From: Acetobacterium wieringae
GTDB taxonomy: Bacteria > Bacillota > Clostridia > Eubacteriales > Eubacteriaceae
DNA length: 40,016 nt
Direction: 5' to 3'
Assembly: GCF_026646375.1 (NCBI RefSeq)
Contig: NZ_JAIPPU010000024.1
Location: forward strand, 1-40,016
The notes under the pieces are model-generated. The model saw nothing but the letters and a program-made list of their open reading frames with translations. It did not search any database and was not told where the DNA came from. The position numbers and the translations under genes are program-made. Position 1 is the stretch's first letter; every line of letters begins with the position of its first letter. Positions 20,574 through 28,413 of the stretch are shown piece after piece.

Positions 20574-20624
20574 CGGCACCGTTTCTTTGCCGGACTCTGG
20601 GGATTTTTTTCCCGCCTGGGGATT
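20574..20624 (-). promoter_or_regulatory. Repeats upstream of the dhaKL promoter, possible activator sites
   Basis: CTGGGGATT occurs twice (20597 and 20616, 19 bases apart), and CGGCA...TGCCG forms an inverted repeat at 20574-20592. They lie about 25-80 bases upstream of the -24 box. That is closer than many sigma-54 enhancers but within range. Assignment as binding sites is inference. Confidence 0.35.
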
Positions 20625-20645
20625 ATTTACCCATTTCTTTGCAAA

Positions 20646-21041
20646 TTAACACACTTTTCTTAAGGTTGCACCTTCTTTTGCCGTTTCAATGATCTGATCC
20701 AGATCATCGCAGATCGTTGCCTGAACGACCCCGCCAACAACCCCTTCAACCAATGGTGCGTCAACAATATGAACCTTTTCCTGAATGTCATCATCCAACA
20801 TTTCAATGGCTGTTTCGCTGCAAAGCACAGCACTGCCCAAATCCACAAAAATTAGAATATGATCGCATTTGGCCAATGATTCAATCGCCGCTTTGATTTT
20901 CAGGGTATTGGTGCCGATGCGACCACCGTCAGCACCACCAGCCGCAATGACTTCGACACTGCCGTCGTTCATTTCCATCACAATGTCGCGCAGCCCTTCA
21001 GCCAGCTTTTCGCTATGTGACACAATAATTACGCCTGTCAT
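20646..21041 (-). CDS. dhaM: Phosphotransferase subunit DhaM, EIIA domain only
   Basis: 131 aa, a single PTS EIIA-Man-type domain: GVIIVSHSEKLAEG places the phospho-accepting His at residue 9, then AAGGADGGRIGT and the ILIFVDLGSAVL motif. It passes phosphate from HPr to DhaL-ADP. E. coli DhaM carries extra HPr and EI domains; this one has neither, as is usual in Firmicutes, and must use another HPr. AAAGGAGGAAAAG precedes the ATG. It is separated from dhaK by 154 bases that hold a second sigma-54 promoter. Confidence 0.9.
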   Translation of the reverse strand: MTGVIIVSHSEKLAEGLRDIVMEMNDGSVEVIAAGGADGGRIGTNTLKIKAAIESLAKCDHILIFVDLGSAVLCSETAIEMLDDDIQEKVHIVDAPLVEGVVGGVVQATICDDLDQIIETAKEGATLRKVC

Positions 21042-21179
21042 TTCTTTTCCTCCTTTCGCTTATTTACCCATCCAATTGTTAAGTGGCAACTTTCTTTTTT
21101 AAGATTTGTCAATCGAAAGCCTGAGTTTTCGAAATTCCACTTTGAATCATATTGCAAGGTATTCTGAAGCGTAATAATA

Positions 21180-21195
21180 GCAAATATCGTGCCAA
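21180..21195 (-). promoter_or_regulatory. Sigma-54 promoter of dhaM
   Basis: Minus-strand TTGGCACGATATTTGC matches the sigma-54 consensus TTGGCACG-N4-TTGC exactly. It lies just beyond the stop codon of the activator gene. The expected start is near 21168, about 125 bases before dhaM. Confidence 0.9.
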
Positions 21196-21197
21196 TT

Positions 21198-23222
21198 TCA
21201 TTTGAGTTGATATTTTTCAGCTTTTTTGGAAATCGTTTTATGGTCCAAACCCAGTGCCTGACCGGCTTTACGAAAACTGCCATGTTTTTTGAGGGCTTCT
21301 TCAATCAGCCATCGTTCCATATCCGCAAAGGTGGGGAGATCATCCCCAAAAGATGAAAACGTCTTCTCGGCAGGATTTTTGACATTTTCCTGATCGCACA
21401 GATAAGCCGGCAGATCCGTAATCGAGATCCACTCATTGTTTGACAGAGTCATCCCCCCTTCAATGAGGTTTTCCAGTTCGCGGACATTTCCCGGGAAGTG
21501 ATAGCTTTCCAGTGCTGCCAAGGCATCTTTTTTGATGGCACATTTTGGCAGATCATATTTTTTACTGATTTTCTGCGAAAAATGTTCCACCAGCAGGGGA
21601 ATATCCCCCTTGCGCTGTCGCAACGGCGGTAGCATCACCGTAATAACATTGAGGCGATAATAAAGATCCCGCCTAAAGCTGCCCTCTTTCATCATTTCTT
21701 CAAGAGGACTGTTGGTGGCGGCAATCACCCGGACATCGATTTTGATTGGCTTGACACCACCAATGCGTTCGATTTCCTGCTCCTGGAGCACCCGCAGCAG
21801 CTTGGCCTGCATCGTCTTGTCCATATCACCGATTTCATCAAGAAATATCGTACCACCGCTGGCAATTTCAAACTTGCCCCGTTTTTCTTTATAAGCCCCG
21901 GTAAACGCCCCCTTTTCGTAACCGAACAACTCGCTTTCCAGTAAATTGGAGGGGATCGCCGCACAGTTCATCCCCACAAACGGTTTGTCATTCCGGGCGC
22001 CAGCCCGGTGAATAGCCCGGGCGACCAGTTCTTTGCCGGTACCACTTTCGCCCCGGATCAACACCGCTGCATCGGTTCGAGCGGCCTTTGAGGCCACTGT
22101 CAAACTCTCAATCAGGGCGCCACTCTTGCCAATGATGTTATCAAAGGATTGATTGAGGCCCTCTTTTTTGGCCAGCTCTTCCTGAAGATACTGGGTCTTC
22201 TGGGACAGCAATTCAATCCGGTCGGCCAGCTTGGCAATTTCGGTCAACTCCCGGGCGACTACCACATTGCCCCTAAATTTGGCATCAATCGTAATCGGAC
22301 GGGCATGCATAATAAACTCCCGGCCGTCGGAGGTGGAAATAATGATCTCTTCTTTTCCGGCAAAAAACGGATCGCCAAATTTTTCTTTGGGAAAAAGTTC
22401 CTGAATCTTTCTGGTCAAAACCTGTGTTCCTTCCTTCTTGAACATTTTGACAAAGGGATGATTGACATAGGTAATCTCCCGGCACCTGTTAATCATACAG
22501 ATGCCATCGTCGACGGTTTCAAGAATATTATTGAATTTCTCTTTTAATTCTTTAACACTGTGGAGTTCCCAGGACAGCTCCTCAATCTGCGAAATGTCCT
22601 GAAATACCACTACCCCGCCAACCACCTCTTCGTCAACAATGATGGGACTCTTGTTGGTAACGACCCACTTGTTACCGATCTTGTGTTTCAAGCCGAGGTT
22701 TTCACACTTGGAATGGAGCAGGTCATTGAGATTAAAGTTGGGCACCCACTCATCGCCCTTTTTACCGATAATATCCTTGGCCTTGATGCCGGTGATTTCC
22801 TCGGCTGCCCGATTGAAAATATTGATGATGCCATTGCTGTCCATGGCAATCAGGCCGTTATTGATGCTTTCAAAAATCTTTTCACTGGCCAGGGTATTTT
22901 CCTGGAGGATGCTGTCGATGTCTTCTGTTTCCGGTACTTCCAGCTCCGGCGTCTGGCCTAGAAAAGAAGCCAGCCGAAACACCGCCTCCTCGCTGCCACT
23001 GTCACTGCTGTACACTTCGATCATCTCGCCATTTTTAACTTTCAAAGAAACCAATGGCAACACACTGTTGCAGGGCACCCCATCCTGAGAATTAATCCGC
23101 CGCAGATAGAGCTGGCAGTCCCAGATCTTTTCAAACTTTTGGGACTGACGGGCAACCATCGCCGCCACCCGGGTGTGCAAGCCGTTTTTATTTTTTATGA
23201 TAATCCGCTGGGTCTTTTCCAT
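21198..23222 (-). CDS. Sigma-54-dependent activator with N-terminal HPr domain
   Basis: 674 aa from the ATG after GGGAGGTTTTG. Residues 1-90 form an HPr-like domain: NKNGLHTR carries His16 at the HPr His15 site, and CNSVLPLVSLKVKNGEMIEV puts Ser53 at the regulatory Ser46 site. Two PAS-like regions follow (about 110-220 and 230-335). The AAA+ core has GESGTGKE near 387, the sigma-54-contacting GAFTGA near 439, and FLDEIGD. It ends in a TyrR/Fis-like helix-turn-helix (FRKAGQALGLDHKTISKK). It should activate the two sigma-54 promoters of dhaM and dhaKL. The HPr domain suggests control by PTS phosphorylation; this is the local counterpart of DhaR with a different sensing domain. Confidence 0.9.
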   Translation of the reverse strand: MEKTQRIIIKNKNGLHTRVAAMVARQSQKFEKIWDCQLYLRRINSQDGVPCNSVLPLVSLKVKNGEMIEVYSSDSGSEEAVFRLASFLGQTPELEVPETEDIDSILQENTLASEKIFESINNGLIAMDSNGIINIFNRAAEEITGIKAKDIIGKKGDEWVPNFNLNDLLHSKCENLGLKHKIGNKWVVTNKSPIIVDEEVVGGVVVFQDISQIEELSWELHSVKELKEKFNNILETVDDGICMINRCREITYVNHPFVKMFKKEGTQVLTRKIQELFPKEKFGDPFFAGKEEIIISTSDGREFIMHARPITIDAKFRGNVVVARELTEIAKLADRIELLSQKTQYLQEELAKKEGLNQSFDNIIGKSGALIESLTVASKAARTDAAVLIRGESGTGKELVARAIHRAGARNDKPFVGMNCAAIPSNLLESELFGYEKGAFTGAYKEKRGKFEIASGGTIFLDEIGDMDKTMQAKLLRVLQEQEIERIGGVKPIKIDVRVIAATNSPLEEMMKEGSFRRDLYYRLNVITVMLPPLRQRKGDIPLLVEHFSQKISKKYDLPKCAIKKDALAALESYHFPGNVRELENLIEGGMTLSNNEWISITDLPAYLCDQENVKNPAEKTFSSFGDDLPTFADMERWLIEEALKKHGSFRKAGQALGLDHKTISKKAEKYQLK

Positions 23223-23383
23223 CAAAACCTCCCTGTCTTTTCACGGGCCGACATTCTGTCATATTTTCCGATAATTTTTACTTAATTTCTGTTTTGCTCA
23301 AATGATTCTATACTTTACAAACCCAAAACTCTGTGTAATAATGATAACGTATCCAAAAACGAATTACCTTAAAGGAAAAGCAT

Positions 23384-23400
23384 TTTTACATAATGTAAAA
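23384..23400. promoter_or_regulatory. Palindrome between the activator and rpiB-like genes
   Basis: TTTTACAT-A-ATGTAAAA is a perfect 8-bp inverted repeat about one base, in the divergent spacer of 216 bases. It lies 38 bases upstream of the rpiB-like ATG. It could be an operator for either gene. A weak sigma-A-like pair, TTTACA then AATAAT, lies upstream on the plus strand. No sigma-54 sequence is visible here, so this operon seems to be regulated differently from dhaKLM. Confidence 0.45.
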
Positions 23401-23438
23401 TATCTTTTTCAAAAAAAACAAAACCGAGGAGGTTCATC

Positions 23439-23888
23439 ATGAAAATTGCTGTTGATTGTGACGACGCTGCCATTGATTTCAAAAATGAGATTTTTAACTA
23501 CCTGAAAAAGGCCGGATATGATGTCACCGATTTAGCTTATTCTGCGACCCACGATTGTGATTATCCTGAAATTGCCTTTAATTTAGCCGAAACCATCAAA
23601 AACAAGGAATATGACCGGGGTTTTATTTTCTGTGGCACCGGTTTGGGGGTGGCCATGATGGCCAACAAGGTGCCCGGGGTTTTTGCCGGTACCTGTCATG
23701 ATGTCTTTTCGGCTGAACGGCTGGCAAAGAGCAATGATGCCAATGTCCTGACGATGGGCGCCCGGGTAATCGGTGTGGAGCTGGCTAAAATGATCGCTGA
23801 AGCCTGGTTAAAAAGCGAATTCCAGGGCGGCGGTTCAACCAAAAAGGTTGAAAAAATGCGGGCTCTGGAAAAAACATATCTGAAGTAG
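23439..23888 (+). CDS. RpiB/LacAB-family sugar-phosphate isomerase
   Basis: 149 aa. FCGTGLGVAMMANKVPGVFAGTCHDVFSAERLAKSNDANVLTMGAR without a break is the RpiB core; Cys65 aligns with the catalytic Cys and the GTG loop is intact. The N-terminal motif is DCDDA instead of the DHAG usual in ribose-5-phosphate isomerase B, so the phosphate/ring-opening His there is replaced by Asp. Relatives next to a TIM-like gene and a Dha-type kinase include EryI/DerI (erythrulose-4-phosphate isomerase). GAGGAGGTTCATC precedes the ATG. It is 7 bases upstream of the TIM-like gene. Family certain, substrate open. Confidence 0.88.
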   Translation: MKIAVDCDDAAIDFKNEIFNYLKKAGYDVTDLAYSATHDCDYPEIAFNLAETIKNKEYDRGFIFCGTGLGVAMMANKVPGVFAGTCHDVFSAERLAKSNDANVLTMGARVIGVELAKMIAEAWLKSEFQGGGSTKKVEKMRALEKTYLK

Positions 23889-23895
23889 GTCGACC

Positions 23896-24669
23896 ATGAA
23901 AAAATTTTTACTGGGTACCAATTGGAAAATGAACAAAACCATGGCCGAGGCCACTGACTATACCGTAAAGGTCTCCGAAATTATCACGAAATATCCGCAG
24001 TTTGAGTTTTTTATCATCCCACCCCATACCCACCTGTGGAAATTAAAGGACCTGATTGATTTAAACCAAAGCGCCCTGAAACTCGGGGCTCAAAATATGC
24101 ATTTTGAGGATGCCGGTCAGTTCACCGGTGAGATTTCGCCGGTAATGCTTGCCGAAATCGGGCTCGATCTGGTTGAACTGGGTCACTGCGAGCGGCGCGA
24201 GTACTTCAATGAAACTGACGAAACCGTCAACCTGAAAGCCCTGGCCGCCCTGAAACACCAGCTGCTGCCACTGATCTGCATTGGCGAAAAAATGTCTGAC
24301 CGCAACTATGGCATCTCCCGGGAAATGCTGGCCAAACAGCTGAAGGTGGCCCTGAAGGACATTTCTGCCGATCAGATTGGCAAGTTCTGGATTGCCTACG
24401 AGCCAATATGGGCCATTGGCGTCAACGGGATTCCCGCCGAAACCCCTTATGTCAATGAGATCCACGATTTTCTGCGGACGGTCCTGGTGGAACTGTATGG
24501 TCCTGCCGGAAACAATGTGCCGCTTCTGTACGGCGGCAGTGTGAATATTAACAACGCCAGTGAATATGCCCAGCTTGACAATGTCGATGGCCTGTTCATC
24601 GGCCGCAGTGCCTGGGAACCGGATCTTTTTGAAGCGCTGATGGCATCGGTAGGCGATGTGCTGCACTAA
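23896..24669 (+). CDS. Triosephosphate-isomerase-like protein, divergent (EryH/LerI type possible)
   Basis: 257 aa TIM barrel. Catalytic residues are kept: N9 and K11 in GTNWKMN, H97 in ELGHCERR, E169 in AYEPIWAIG, and YGGSV in loop 7. Two hallmark positions differ from normal triosephosphate isomerase: Ser after the catalytic His is Cys98, and the loop-6 hinge IGTGK reads IGVNGIPAE. It is translationally close to the rpiB-like gene and ends in a terminator. In erythritol and threitol pathways EryH/LerI are TIM homologues paired with RpiB homologues. It may also simply isomerise DHAP. The housekeeping gene is expected elsewhere. Confidence 0.85.
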   Translation: MKKFLLGTNWKMNKTMAEATDYTVKVSEIITKYPQFEFFIIPPHTHLWKLKDLIDLNQSALKLGAQNMHFEDAGQFTGEISPVMLAEIGLDLVELGHCERREYFNETDETVNLKALAALKHQLLPLICIGEKMSDRNYGISREMLAKQLKVALKDISADQIGKFWIAYEPIWAIGVNGIPAETPYVNEIHDFLRTVLVELYGPAGNNVPLLYGGSVNINNASEYAQLDNVDGLFIGRSAWEPDLFEALMASVGDVLH

Positions 24670-24697
24670 GCCTTTTTACAAACGAATCCTGATTTTT

Positions 24698-24727
24698 AAG
24701 ATACCCGAACGGGTATCTTTTATTTTT
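24698..24727 (+). terminator. Terminator of the rpiB-like/TIM-like operon
   Basis: AAGATACCC-gaac-GGGTATCTT is a perfect 9-bp stem with a tetraloop followed by TTATTTTTT on the plus strand, 28 bases after the stop codon. Confidence 0.9.
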
Positions 24728-24758
24728 TCAGAAAATACTGGATTTTACAAATCATCCG

Positions 24759-24810
24759 TGGTATATTTTAAACATGTTTAATCTTTGTGAAACGCCAGTG
24801 GCGTTTTCAC
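24759..24810 (+). promoter_or_regulatory. Upstream region of the UroD-family gene
   Basis: An extended -10-like TGGTATATT (24759-24767) is followed by the palindrome AAACATGTTT (24770-24779). Next comes an imperfect hairpin, GTGAAACGCCA with TGGCGTTTTCAC (24787-24810, one bulge). The hairpin would sit in the leader of the downstream gene. No -35 box stands out, so the promoter is tentative. Confidence 0.35.
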
Positions 24811-24880
24811 TGAAGCAAAACATAACTACAGTAGCGTTGCAATCGTTTACTGATTACTAATGATTCGAGGAGATTTTTTG

Positions 24881-25870
24881 ATGAATCCAAGAGAAAACGT
24901 GATGGCCGTGTATCGTGGTGAACAACCGGATTACTACGGCGATTTGATGGCAGCGGTCGAGTTTATTCCTGATCCTTTCTTTGTTCGGGATGCCTTGCTC
25001 CCTCAGGATGGTAAGGAATATCAGGATTCCTGGGGAACCGTACGGGTTTTCCTGCCGGGAGCACCGGGGCCCCATCCCCACATTACCCGGGATAATGTGG
25101 TCATTACGGATATTGAAAAATGGGAAGAACAGCTGACTGTCCCCTCACTTTCAGATCTGGACTGGACAACGGCCCGGGCAGCGGCCGCCCAAATCGACCG
25201 AAATGAAAAACTGGCCTGCTTCTTTTACCCGGGCGGCATTTTTGAACGCAGTCATTTTCTGTTGGGAATGGAAGATGCATTGATGGCTTATCTGGAGTAT
25301 CCCGACGAAATGAAAGCCCTACTGCGGGTGATTGCCGATCAAAAGATGGCCTATATCCGCAAAGTGGCCGAAGAAACCCAGCCGGACATCATTTTTTATC
25401 ACGATGATTGGGGCACCAAACAGAATCTGTTTCTACCACCGAGGGTCTGGCGGGAGATTATCAAACCGTTGCAGCAGGAAGTCGCCGACACCATCCATGA
25501 CTGCGGGATGATCTACATGCATCATGCCGACTGCATTCTGGAACCAATTGCCAGTGATCTGGTGGAAATTGGCGTTGACATCTGGCAGGGCGTCATTGCC
25601 CAAAACGATATCGTCAAAATCCAGGCCATCACCCAAGGTAAACTGGCCATGGTCGGCGGTATTGATGGGCCCAAAATCGATGTCGAAAACATCACTGAAG
25701 AGCAAATCCGGGCTGAAGTGCGTCGGGCGATTGACAGTTACTGTCCGGGTGGGCGCTTCTATCCCTCGATCCCCAATGGTGTCTGCTTCCGAGAATGGAA
25801 CAATGGCATTGTAATGGACGAATTGGCCAAATACGGCCGCGAATATGCCCAGAAGAATCCGGTCGCTTGA
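24881..25870 (+). CDS. Uroporphyrinogen-decarboxylase-family protein (methyltransferase-like)
   Basis: 329 aa from the ATG after GAGGAGATTTTTTG; a 7-codon upstream extension is poorer. It has the UroD/MtaA/CmuA barrel: FYPGGIFERSHFLLGMEDALMAY in parts, FYHDDWGTKQNLFLPP, and GGIDGPKIDVENITEEQIRAE in parts. In acetogens such proteins usually move methyl groups between corrinoid proteins and tetrahydrofolate or other acceptors. The expected zinc segment HxCG reads MHHADC here, so the usual Cys is not in place. No corrinoid protein or MttB-type gene adjoins it. Heme synthesis is unlikely, because UroD proper has different N-terminal motifs. Substrate unknown. Confidence 0.8.
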   Translation: MNPRENVMAVYRGEQPDYYGDLMAAVEFIPDPFFVRDALLPQDGKEYQDSWGTVRVFLPGAPGPHPHITRDNVVITDIEKWEEQLTVPSLSDLDWTTARAAAAQIDRNEKLACFFYPGGIFERSHFLLGMEDALMAYLEYPDEMKALLRVIADQKMAYIRKVAEETQPDIIFYHDDWGTKQNLFLPPRVWREIIKPLQQEVADTIHDCGMIYMHHADCILEPIASDLVEIGVDIWQGVIAQNDIVKIQAITQGKLAMVGGIDGPKIDVENITEEQIRAEVRRAIDSYCPGGRFYPSIPNGVCFREWNNGIVMDELAKYGREYAQKNPVA

Positions 25871-25913
25871 CTAATCCGCCGGGGTTTTCCAGACAATAGC
25901 AGTGATGACAATC

Positions 25914-26595
25914 TCAAAGGCTTTGTAGGCGCTTAGTTTTTCCTGAGGAGCGGATGGATATCAGCTCCTCGGAGAAGGCTGACCAGATCATCTGACTGAG
26001 GAGACAGTCCTGCTGGTAGCGAGTCACATAGGATTTAAGCACCGTAAGCGGTACGCTTAAGGGGATTTTGCCGCTACGGTATTTTTCAAATCTGTCCAGA
26101 ACAAAGGTCTTTTCACCGCTTGAAAGAGAATCTGAAAAATAACCCAAGATGTGCATCATCGCATTGATATAGTTGCTATAACGGGGGATTTTGGCCAGTG
26201 CCAAGCCCATTTTTGTAGCCGGCGATTACCGCTGCAACCGGTAATTTGTCATGGTTGGCAACGATCTGCCCCAATAACTTCTTTTCTTTTTGACTGTATG
26301 CCATCAACGGCAGGCAATCTATCAAAATATTTTTGGCTAAAATCAATCAACACCTCGGTGTAGTCAAACGCGCTGACAGGCTGATACAAGCGGGTGGCGC
26401 CATCCTCCTGCACCAACCGAATCGGATTGCGGGGCAACCGAGGCCAATTTCCACCTCAGCACAAACCGGGTAATACTCAACATAATCTTTGAGTTTTTCG
26501 ACAAACTTGTCATGAAGGTTCTGGCCATTATAGCAACAGGCTGCAAAACCCATGCATTTACTGACAACCACCCGGGGTCATAATTCGTTTTCCAT
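25914..26595 (-). pseudogene. Decayed DUF523-DUF1722 (YbgA-like) gene
   Basis: The minus strand begins ATG with GGAGGCAGAG upstream and reads MENEL, then TGA (26578-26580), then PRVVVSKCMGFAACCYNGQ in the same frame, so codon 6 is a nonsense codon. DUF523 continues to EVEIGLGCP, shifts frame near 26437 (NPIRLVQEDGATRLYQPVSA), and loses the FILKSRSPSCG part near 26300. The DUF1722 section AYSQKEKKLLGQIVANHDK then shifts again near 26210 into RYSNYINAMMHILGYFSD and runs to the end. At least one stop, two frameshifts and a deletion show the gene is dead. This accounts for nearly all of the gap between the UroD-family and GtrII-like genes. Confidence 0.85.
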
Positions 26596-26696
26596 CTCTG
26601 CCTCCGGATTGCGTTGATACCCTCTTTCTTACCCCGCCGGGATAAAGTTCAATCAGACTCATCCGATCCGGCTATCCGGTTTAACAACCGACCATT

Positions 26697-28361
26697 CTAA
26701 TTGAGCTTGACCTGATTGGCAAATTTTTCGGTGATCCCGAAATTGACCACAATGAATTCATCGGTTTCAAATATCGCACCTTTTTTCGGCCATGCCGGCT
26801 TATCCTCTGCCAGTTTAAGAGCTTCTTCGCGCAGCTCGTAATTATCCGCCTTAAAATCATAACCCAGAAATTTAAAAAACTTATGCGCTTCAGAAACATT
26901 GTTTTCAAAATTCCAGCCGACTGCCCAGTCTAAAAAGCTATCGCCATTGCTTTGGACAAATTTGTAGGCATATTTGCCTGCCGGCTCCGCCCCGGTCAGA
27001 TTCATATAGAGTTTTCCTGCCAGACTGGTTTTTTCGGCCGAGGTATACTGATTGATGTTGTCCGACAACTTGTAATCACCGAGGAAAACTACCGGTTTAT
27101 CCAGATCATAATTTGAACGGATTTCGGCAGCAACCTGATTGACCACATTGACCTCTTCCTCATATCGCAGATAATCAACATAGAACCACTGATTGATATC
27201 ATTAATCTGCCAAATTATCATGATGCCAAATACCACAACCACTGCTTTTTTAACGACGATTCCCACTTTGCTTTCTTCAACAACCTGTAACACCAACATA
27301 AAAACAAAGGCGATAAATACACTAAAAACCGTACAGGCCCGGTATGGTGTTTCAACTCCCTGAAGGATGGTCAATGAAAAAATACTGACGATGCTTGCTA
27401 AATATAATACCACGATTGTGAATGACCGGTGTTTGATGCCATCCCGGACCGTCAAAAAAACGGTGGCGCTGATGGCAAGCAGCAAAAAGGTGATCGGCAG
27501 ATAAACTAGCGCATTGTAAACATAAGTCAAGACTACGCCATCCACCAGCTTGGGCAGATTTTCGACGATACCACGATCCCAATGAATTTCTTTCGAGGCA
27601 TTGGTACTGCTGCCGAGGTGTAACACCAGCTTTAAGATCATATCAATCACCAGCCGCAGCGCGATGCCACTGATTAACGGAATCACAAAGTAAACCCCGT
27701 GTTTAAACACCTCCCTGATATTTCTGCTCACATCGCTGTATAAAAAACGCAAGATCAGGACGGCAAAAATTCCAAATAAATAGACGACGGCGAACGATTC
27801 ATATAAGGATAGGGTTAACGCAATCAAAAAAGCCGGAACCATATAAATGCTCGGCTTTTTCAGGTTATTAGTGTTGCTTAACAGAGCATCCATAATAAAG
27901 AGAATAAATGGGATCATCAGATGGCCTAAGCCGGTCTCGAAATCCGATCCCATGTAAATAAAGATTTCGGTAATCAACGGATAGGAAACAAAAAAACACG
28001 CAAAAACGAGATAAACCATTGGTTTTAACTGATTGTTGGTAACCTTCTTAAATAACGCGCACCACAATACCGCAGCGGCAATCAAACAGAGGATCGCCAA
28101 AAAATCCAGCACAAACGGCCTGAAGTTGTATATTCCTAATACTTTATCGATCAGAACCTGAAAAAAACGCCCCTGGATCAATAGCTCATTCTGCCGATAA
28201 TAATAATCCATCGCCATGTCATCGACACTAACGGTGGGATGGGTTAAGGTAAAGCCAAAACTCATGCTGGTTACCAGCAACAGGGGGATAATAAACCATT
28301 TGCTGTTCAGGAAATATTTGACGTTTTCTTTGAATTGATTCAGTTCGTTTAGATTGACCAT
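26697..28361 (-). CDS. GtrII-like polytopic membrane protein (glucosyltransferase family)
   Basis: 554 aa. About 10-12 hydrophobic segments fill residues 22-405; a soluble C-terminal part of about 150 residues follows (from NDINQWFYVDYLRYEEE). Early acidic residues in THPTVSVDDMAMDYYY, the conserved ...GRFFQVLIDKV... and YESFAVVYLFG fit the glucosyl-transferase GtrII family, which decorates cell-surface glycans with sugars from a lipid carrier. It stands alone between a pseudogene and a small open frame. Family assignment rests on overall pattern, so moderate confidence; a different membrane glycosyltransferase is the alternative. Confidence 0.65.
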   Translation of the reverse strand: MVNLNELNQFKENVKYFLNSKWFIIPLLLVTSMSFGFTLTHPTVSVDDMAMDYYYRQNELLIQGRFFQVLIDKVLGIYNFRPFVLDFLAILCLIAAAVLWCALFKKVTNNQLKPMVYLVFACFFVSYPLITEIFIYMGSDFETGLGHLMIPFILFIMDALLSNTNNLKKPSIYMVPAFLIALTLSLYESFAVVYLFGIFAVLILRFLYSDVSRNIREVFKHGVYFVIPLISGIALRLVIDMILKLVLHLGSSTNASKEIHWDRGIVENLPKLVDGVVLTYVYNALVYLPITFLLLAISATVFLTVRDGIKHRSFTIVVLYLASIVSIFSLTILQGVETPYRACTVFSVFIAFVFMLVLQVVEESKVGIVVKKAVVVVFGIMIIWQINDINQWFYVDYLRYEEEVNVVNQVAAEIRSNYDLDKPVVFLGDYKLSDNINQYTSAEKTSLAGKLYMNLTGAEPAGKYAYKFVQSNGDSFLDWAVGWNFENNVSEAHKFFKFLGYDFKADNYELREEALKLAEDKPAWPKKGAIFETDEFIVVNFGITEKFANQVKLN

Positions 28362-28413
28362 AGTTGACTCCTAAAAATTTCTTCCTGAATCTTACTACGT
28401 TGCACTCACTTTG

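Noticed and set aside
24061..24666. A 201-codon minus-strand open frame across the TIM-like gene
   Set aside because: The plus-strand gene has intact catalytic motifs and a ribosome site; the antisense frame is a by-product of its codon use.
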